From contig JBANSL010000004.1 in assembly GCA_037127255.1 (NCBI GenBank), positions 16,623,967 to 16,687,966 of the forward strand: a DNA stretch of 64,000 nucleotides, in the 5' to 3' direction. Every line of letters starts with the position of its first letter. Positions within the stretch are counted from its first letter, which is position 1. Positions 56,763 to 64,000 of the stretch are shown here, one piece after another. A model generated the notes under the pieces. The model saw only the letters and a list, made by a program, of their open reading frames with translations. It was not told the DNA's origin and ran no database searches. The stretch is from Persicaria tinctoria (Eukaryota > Streptophyta > Magnoliopsida > Caryophyllales > Polygonaceae). Made by a program: the position numbers and the translations under genes.

Positions 56763-56827
<65 letters not shown>
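56757..56827. repeat. (TA)n microsatellite, 71 bp
   Basis: TA run with one TT break, then ACACAC, at the right border of element C. Confidence 0.95.
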
Positions 56828-56837
<10 letters not shown>

Positions 56838-57436
56838 TACTCGTTAACCATGGTATTCAGATTTCATTACCATTACCGTACCACCTTCACGTGGTTATCA
56901 CCACGATGTTTAGATAGGGTAATTTTCGTACCATTTGTCGGCCCTAGAGTTCACTATGGATTTCCCCTTCCTATCATGTGCCTGCCCTGGAGGAAAAACA
57001 CAATGTATGTAACAAATAGTGGTTTTTCATTTATTTAGGGAGTTCAAAATCCAACCGAGGTTGCAGCCTATGGAAATATACAGCTCGACGAAGAATAATA
57101 CAGTCACTATTTGCTATGCCCTAACCTACTAGTTGTAAAAAAGAAGAAGCGAGAATTTCTCAACTGATTTCTCCTTAAAAAATAAAAATTCAACCTTGCA
57201 TTTCAGCTGTGTCGTCCAAATGCACAAACCCAGTTTGACTGCTTGCATGCTACCTTCTGTGGCTGTTGCGCCTTGGTCCAGTTGTTCATCAAATCAATCA
57301 GGAAGGTATCATTTCACACATGAATTAGCTGGTAGCTTTACCTATCCTCTGTGAAGAGGTTGAGCTTGCATTTAAGCAGGAACTGAGTCCTTCAAGCTCA
57401 ACAAATCAACCTCGTTCTATGTTCTCTCGCCGCCTT
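56828..57436. other. 3' flank of the glycosyltransferase gene
   Basis: Contains the probable 3' UTR (minus strand) next to the stop codon at 57439-57437, then AT-rich DNA to element C. No other gene seen. Confidence 0.45.
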
Positions 57437-60400
57437 CTAACCTCCGAGTGACTTCTGTTTGTATCCATGTGTCAGTCTGTCGATTAATTTTTCTTTTACT
57501 TTCCGTTTCTTGTCCATCTTGAATCTGTATTTTTCCTCCCTTTCCTTTTCATAAATACCTTGCCAATGCACTTCCCCAGTTAGCGGCCATAGCCAATTTT
57601 CACGCTGCAAGTCACCATCATCAGCTGCCTCTGCAAGGTCTTCGTCCATGCTCTTCAACAAAGTAATGTTGAAGTATTTAACCCACATGAGTCCCTTCCG
57701 TTGCTGGACTGGATGATGCTCCTCAAGCCAGCCAGTTTGTGGGTCAATATAAACCATCCTTCGTGCACTATGATAGGCCCAAACATTTACAAGGAGCTCT
57801 AGAATTCGGCAGTAGCAATTTTTTCTCTGCCAAGTTCAAACAAGGTTAATTGCACTATTCCACGGGCTTGAATGCTTGATGTGTTTGATAGTTTCAGCAA
57901 GAGGATTTACCTCTAGTTCAGATGAACCTAATAGGCAATGAGATCTTTTGCCCATATTGCTATGCAACGCATCAATGGAATCAGCAAACATCCTGAGATC
58001 ACAATTTGCATTATAGTTTCCAGCACACAGGGGGAGTTTGTCAATCAAACAAGATTACAGATTTACCAAGTATTGAGTAATATGACATGTAAATGGGACA
58101 TAGGTAAGTTCCTTTGTCCTTATTTACCTTGAAAACATTATGAACTCGAGAAAGGAAGGAGTAGGCATCACCCAGCCATGCAAGGCTGACCAGTAACCTC
58201 CATCATCAGGCATAGGAGGAAGGGAATCTTTCGCTGGGGGTAATGCATACATATGACGGAATGCATTTTCAAAAGTTCTCCTGGAGACGTTGGAAATTAC
58301 ATTGGTTCAGTTCAAATATAACGAAACTATCATTGTGGCCAAGCTTAGGCATCCATCAAATGAATTGTGATTCTGTGAAGGGTGCAAACGGAAAAAAAAA
58401 AAAAAAAAAAAAAAAGCATCGCTATCAATCAACACAGTCAGCATATCTTATATTCTTAGATATCTGTTTGAAAGTAAAACTCTCTGTACAACCATTGCAT
58501 ATATAATGACAAGTTAATGACCAGCTGCTTCTTCACCGGAGTGTCCAGCTGGGCCACAAGCAGTTTATAGATTCTAATACAATACTTCACAAGAAACTAT
58601 TTTGGAAAATCTATGATGATTAAAAAAAAAGCCACGACAAAAGAACCAATTTTCTGCACTATCAAATACAACTTTCCTTTCGGGTGCCCCATTCATACTA
58701 GAAATATAATACTCTCTATTCTTTTTTCGAGTCTTTTACTATTCATGCACATCTTCCTAGAATGATAAAAACTACATAAATTTTTTTTATAATTTTATAC
58801 TTGTTAGTAATAAGTATGAATTTTTTTTAAAAAAATAAGGTTCATATTTTATATAGTTTTTATCATTCTAAGAAAACGTGCATGAATAGTAAAAGACTTG
58901 AAAAAAAAGGAGGTGTAAAGGCTTTTTAAGTTCTACATCACCATCTTTTTTTTCTAGGAAGAGCATTTCATACATTACGCGTGATTAAAACAAATTTTCG
59001 AAATCCCCAGTTTACCTGCATTGTCCTCCATTTAAGACATCACACATCGACCAAAAAGAAAGCAGATTATTGCCACCGGTAAGCCCACTATCCATGTCAA
59101 GGCGTGCCCAGAAGTATATGACATCTCCTTTGGTCTGTTGTATACTTTCTTCAAGAGCTCTTTCAGCTCTACTTGACAATGAAACCTGTTGTACCACCCA
59201 AGTAACATATAGAAGCTTGCACTTATTTCCTTTGATAATTTGACTACCATTTCCAAAATTCTAACATTACCACTCCTAATCGTAATAAAAATGTAAAATC
59301 TCACTCTAATTCATTCCAAGAATAGACCTCTGGACTTCAATGCACTGTCAATTGTTTCCACTTAATCTTACGTAGTAGGATGCAGAAATAAGACCTGTGT
59401 GATCACACATACTCTACTCTTCCCCCAAAGTGACCCTCATAATTGAAAACAATAATTGTCTAAATTTGGCATTCCTTGAACGCAAACTAGTGGAGGACAA
59501 TACTGCAGACTTTAAACTGAAATATGTAGGTTATACAGCATGGGCAGGGGTTCCATAATCCATACACATCATTTCCCTGCTAAGAAGATTTAACTCAAAT
59601 ATTTATATTACCTTTCTACTAGAGGAACGCCATGATTGGAAGCCAATCCAGGGTCGCATGTGAATATCATCGACTTTATAAGCAATAGAAAACATCCCTC
59701 CCATTTCACAAAGAAGGCTTCGATGGTATGATTCATTTAAGAAGGGAAGCCTGCTAACTGCATCAACGTCATCTGAGCTTAATCTTCGGGTTCTGGTAGC
59801 CTAGCAATGTCAACGAAATTTCAAAACAAACCACATAATTTGCTAGAACCTTTACCAGAAAACTAAAATGATTCACACTTATATTTCAAATTTCACATAA
59901 GCAAAACATGAACAAAAGTGCCTATTAGGTCACTAGTTCAAACCCCCCTCCCCCTATTAATACACCTAAGTGGCTACTTATGAAACAAAAAAGAAAAAGA
60001 AAAAGAAAAAGAAAAACAGAAAAAGAAAAACATGAACCAAATTGGAGTTAAAATATATCAGCATATTATGATGCGAATTCTTTGGGTCGAGGATTTGATG
60101 TAATTAAAGGAAAGTTAAAAGACTGTTATTTAGTGTAAGTTCCTTCTCTTGGAATTTTCATTTTCAGTGAGATGGGCATGGGAGATTTGAGAAACAGATA
60201 ATAGGCTTTCTTTATTTCCACTTATCACGGAAATCTGTAAGGAAAGTGTGGCGTGATTGGAATCTTGTTTCAAATTAACAATTTTAATTTAAACCTCTTT
60301 TTTCTCCAATTACTATATGTTCACTTTCTCCATGTAAATTACTTTTGAAGTTCAAGGTTCCCAAAAGCATAAAGGCTTTTATACTTCCTACTGTTTAAAA

Positions 60401-63400
60401 AAATGCATAAAATATAGAATTTTTGATTGATTTTTTTTATAATTTCATACTTGTTACTAACAATTACTCCGTACGAAATTATATTAAAATATGTATATAT
60501 ATTTATATTAATATATTATATTTATATGTCAAAATTGACATTTTACATAGTTTTTATTATCCTTGAGTAGTATTTACTATTTAGACAGTCATGTATGAAA
60601 AATTGCAGAAAACACTACTACTTATAATTGCGAAGGAATGACACACATCAATTCCAATCATTCAAAAACTGAGAGAAGCACTCACGAGACTTATTCCACG
60701 ATATAATGAACCATGATGCAAAAATGGCCAGGCACCAGCTCCTTCATAGATCTCATAAATGCATACAGGCTGGCCTGTCCGCTCTAATTCACCCTCATCT
60801 CGTTCATTTGCTTCAAACCTTACTTTTTCCGATTTCCGTGCATTTCTATATATCTCATCCCAGTTCCCAGGTTCCTTCTCCATTCTTTCATCAATCTGTA
60901 CCAGCAAATTGTAACAGTTATCAGCCATCTATACAACGAAAAGAAATAAATACAAAATGCACAATAAAAAACCTCGAAAAATAATAGGAACTTCAAGTAT
61001 CAGTTTTAAAACGTTCTGTTGTACGATGCTTTTTGAATAATACTTATGTTATTGTGCATTTGTATCATCATGTACCAGCTTTGCACCAAAAATAATGCAA
61101 ACTTAAAAAATCATAAATCCATAACCCAGTCTACGCCCTATTAAACCAATTTTAATACAAACCATCAATTTGGCCAAATTTCACAACTGAAAAATGTGTT
61201 TAGCAATAAAATGTAATTAACAACAAAATTGCATATAAATTGAAAAATTATAAAATGGGTCATCTTTGTCTTATTCAGCAATGAAAGCATAAACTCGATG
61301 ATTTTCCTCTATCAATGGAGAGAACTTGAACTGCCTAATGAATCCAACAAAGACTTGCGAAATTATTATTCTGACTTCCTTTTATTTACAATTTATCACC
61401 ATGTACATATCATCACAAACTTCTATCAGAAGACTTCGACAAGTTCAAAACACGTTTCATGAATGTTCAGTATGAAATCAGCTGCCATCAGAAACTTGAT
61501 AAGAGAGAGAAAACCGTGGTCCACAATCACAGAACCTGCTGATGAAAGTGCAGGAAACCATGATATTTCAAATCATCAGTCCAAATCTAAAAATTCAAAG
61601 ACCTAAACGCTTGATTTTTTTTCAGCAGAAAAATCTACAACCGAGATTAGCAAAGTGAAATCCATGGCAGTAAAAAGAGTGAAACTGGGAGTGGTAGCAA
61701 AACTTACCAGCGGCAAGAGCGTTTAGCGGTGAGCCACTGGCAGTATGCGGCGAATCGGGCAGGTAGAAGAAGAGGAAATGGTGGCAGGAGTAACAAGAGG
61801 AAGATGTGGATTCATTATCGATTGAATGAATAGTAGAAGATGACCCGTTTTACATTATTTTTTCTACCTAAATTTGTTGTTAGTTATTTTATTGCCAACA
61901 CATTCTTCGGTTGCCAATTTTGGCCAAATTGATGGTTTGTATCAAAACTGAATATGGCGTATTTTGGCTATAGATTTATGATTTTTAAAGTTCATGATAT
62001 TTTTAGAAGTCACTTTTCCATAAATAAATGTAAGATGGAGGCCGAAAAGTAAGAGAAGCACCTGATCTATTTCTAGCCTCTCCAAGACTTCAAAGCTTTC
62101 TATTTCTGCAATCCCATCCCAGTCTTCTGCATTAAGTAGATCCTGCTCCAAATCTCCATCATACACCGATATATTCATTGGATCTGTAATACCCAAGTCT
62201 AAATGATCTTTCTCAAGCGAATAGATAATCCTTGACTTGTCCATTGTAGTGTCTGTCTCATCAAAGGTCATCGTGTCAATATATTTCTCTTCTAGTATCT
62301 CCCTAAAGAAATTCCACTCCCATGTATCCTGTTCAATCTGAGAAATGGAACTTGGTAGTGAAGCATCTGATGGAAAATTCAAAACATTTTCCATCAGCCT
62401 TGAATAACCTTTGATGCATTCAGAAGCTTGCAAGTTTTTAGCAAGAAGTTTTCCAGAAGAACCAACAGCCTTGGCAAGCTTTGAGAGTCTCCCATCCCTT
62501 GATACTAAAAGAGAGAAGGCTTTCAACAGATCATCTGGATTATGCCTTGAAAAAATCATTCCATGAACACCATCAAGTACCTGTATTTGGGTAGAACATT
62601 TTACTACTGAAAAAATGCAGAAATGCCTAAAAATAGGAAAATAAGAGAGAAAAGCTATACACACATATTTCTTTATAACTGGAAGATCAGGTGCAATGAT
62701 AGGAATCCCAAAAGACATAGCTCTTGTAAGTAATGATGGGAAACCCTGTTCATCTTGAGAGGTTCCATAAAGAACAATATCAGACATCAATAACACTCCA
62801 TTGACATCACTGTTCATACCATAGTGCCTTATCGAACCAGGACTAAGGCTCAAGTGCACAGCCAGTTCCTACACAAATGAAAAATAAATTGTAAATCATC
62901 AATTGCAATTCAAAAGCACACAAAGCATTACTTAAATAGAAAATCAGAAAGAAGTGTTATCTGTCTGGGCATAAGTGAAGGTATTATAACCGCAAGGTAA
63001 ACATTGAATCAGCTCCACAACACAGTAAAGCAAAGGAAAACAAGTTTTGAAGCAAGCACTTGCATATAATAATATAGTCAATAAATAGCATGGATTGAAG
63101 ATTAAATATAAGAACGGTCTTTTTGTCCTATGCCCTTAGGGCATAGGCCGGATAAGAACCTAAATCGGAAAAGACTCCCTACCAAAAAAAAATAGTTAAC
63201 CCTAGGAATCTAATTAGAAGAAAAGCTAAACTAATTGAAATTTTGAAAATATGTCAAAGTTATGACTCTTATCCTGTACCCTTGGGGCCTACGACAGTTT
63301 TTTTGGTTAATTTTTTTGGAAGGATAACAAAAGGTACCAGAATGTAGAACAAGAGTACAGACAGGAGCCAACAGCAAATAAAGAGAAATACAAGCACACA

Positions 63401-64000
63401 CAATGACACAAGAATGAAACCTGATTGAGTGAATAACATTATCTTGAAATATTATGGGGTAAAAGGCATGCTTTACCTGCAGAGCATCATTATATCCCGC
63501 AGTGGAATTACCACATAAGAAGACAAATCTGAAGGATCCCCCGGCATCTTTTTTCTTGGCATATTTAATTAGAAGAGGCCCTATGGTGTGCATAGCAACA
63601 GCATAGTCCCATGATAGCTCATTGTAAAAGAAGGAACTTCCAGCAACTAGAACCAGCAAATCATCTGTATCATATCCACTACTCTCCCTCAAAGCATGCT
63701 TGGAGTGGATCTTAACATAACTTTCTGCAGCCCACACATCTATGGGTGATCCCGGAATCACAAAGAAGTTTCCGCTGTCAAGGACACTATATAACATCTG
63801 ATACAGGAAGGAATGATAATTGAGAAAATCTATAAATATTTTTTTAAGTCTTCTGAGAAAATGATTGATGAAAGATTTACCGATAGAGAATATTCGGGAA
63901 AGACAATTGCATCAGCCCTACTAAAGGCACTTTTCCACTGAGAATTAAGATGTTCCCAGCCCATATCGTTATAATAGTTAAGGCGTCTTGCTAAAGTATC
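57437..64000 (-). CDS. GT4-type glycosyltransferase, last ten exons (partial, 5' end beyond window)
   Basis: Exons on the minus strand: beyond 64000-63881, 63797-63477, 62868-62665, 62580-62062, 60895-60686, 59800-59612, 59185-59016, 58280-58128, 57992-57911, 57826-57437 with stop. All have GT/AG borders and join in frame to about 785 codons. NFFVIPGSPIDVWAAE and the EQGFPSLLTRAMSFGIPIIAPDLPVIKKY segment with the E-x7-(E) style GT4 signature indicate a GT-B glycosyltransferase; the C-terminal part (WEWNFFREILEEK, CYCRILELLVNVWAYHSARRMVY, GLMWVKYFNITLLKSMDEDLAEAADD, WPLTGEVHWQGIYEKEREEKYR, GYKQKSLGG) matches plant proteins of the At5g04480/At4g01210 type. Those are about 1030-1050 residues, so about 265 residues lie outside. 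Acceptor substrate unknown. Confidence 0.9.
58390..58414. repeat. Poly(A) run in an intron
   Basis: About 25 A in the intron between the exons at 59185-59016 and 58280-58128. Confidence 0.9.
58710..58917. mobile_element. Stowaway-like MITE in an intron of the glycosyltransferase gene
   Basis: TACTCTCTATTC at the left and GGAGGTGTA at the right, with subterminal TTTTACTATTCATGCAC and GTGCATGAATAGTAAAAG as inverted partners, and TGATAAAAACTACATAA paired with TTATATAGTTTTTATCA. 208 bp. Confidence 0.75.
61098..61993. mobile_element. MULE-like element with long inverted repeats in an intron
   Basis: About 130 bp at the left (AACTTAAAAAATCATAAATC ... ATACAAACCATCAATTTGGCC ... AATGTGTTTAGCAATAAAAT) recur inverted at the right (GGCCAAATTGATGGTTTGTAT, ATTTATGATTTTTAAAGTT). 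The arms are diverged by scattered changes. No transposase. A GC-richer insert at about 61690-61850 reads on the minus strand as a leader with ATG and a consensus splice donor. Borders are approximate and no target duplication was found. Confidence 0.55.
61690..61850 (-). other. Exon-like insert carried by the MULE-like element
   Basis: On the minus strand: CT-rich leader, ATGAATCCACATCTTCCTC, a GC-rich run and CCGCTGGTAAGTTTTG, a consensus donor. The ATG frame closes after about 26 codons (MNPHLPLVTPATISSSSTCP...). This could be a captured first exon (Pack-MULE style) or an alternative promoter of the host gene. Confidence 0.4.

Noticed and set aside
60378..60600. Another Stowaway MITE
   Set aside because: TACTTCCTACTGTTT and TTTTTATTATCC match the family partly, but no clear right terminus was found.

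Overview
The window is nuclear DNA of a flowering plant, most likely a eudicot. The evidence is genes with many introns, AT-rich introns and spacers, and plant-type Ty1-copia, Athila/Tat-like Ty3, L1-type LINE, Helitron, hAT, MULE-like and Stowaway elements. The species cannot be read from the sequence. All exon structures below were built by eye from open frames, GT/AG borders and recalled homologues.

Host genes are few. At the left edge (1-3013, minus) lies the 5' part of a gene for an N-terminal-C2 plus long coiled-coil protein. At 33459-33791 (plus) is a small single-exon gene resembling SIAMESE-RELATED CDK inhibitors. At the right edge (57437-64000, minus) are the last ten exons of a GT4-type plant glycosyltransferase of the At5g04480/At4g01210 type. 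A tRNA-Gly(GCC) gene sits at 50640-50710.

The rest is mostly nested mobile DNA. From 3852 to 6914 two inverted-repeat elements sit inside (TA)n runs, and a third of this kind lies at 54423-56756. From about 8490 to 24120 a decayed retroelement is split by a 9.3-kb gag-protease LTR element lacking RT and integrase core (8645-17915, target duplication CCTAT) and by a 4.8-kb copia element (19060-23904, target duplication CAACC). A 5'-truncated LINE with one intact 1090-codon frame occupies 27873-31198. From 34527 to 47655 a minus-strand copia element (target duplication AGAAC) is interrupted by a plus-strand copia (34831-42800). From 51.6 to 56.6 kb there are nested Stowaway MITEs and two G/C-run-rich hAT elements. 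The last gene has a MULE-like element with long inverted repeats in one intron.

The most unusual object is the 9.3-kb gag-protease element. A 10-base palindromic pattern, TCGANNTCGA, is packed into both LTRs on either side of the TATA box, and also into the coding region, where it writes acidic VDLDK/VEVDK repeats. Its second ORF appears to run from protease straight into an integrase C-terminal-like tail, as if everything between had been deleted while the frame was kept.
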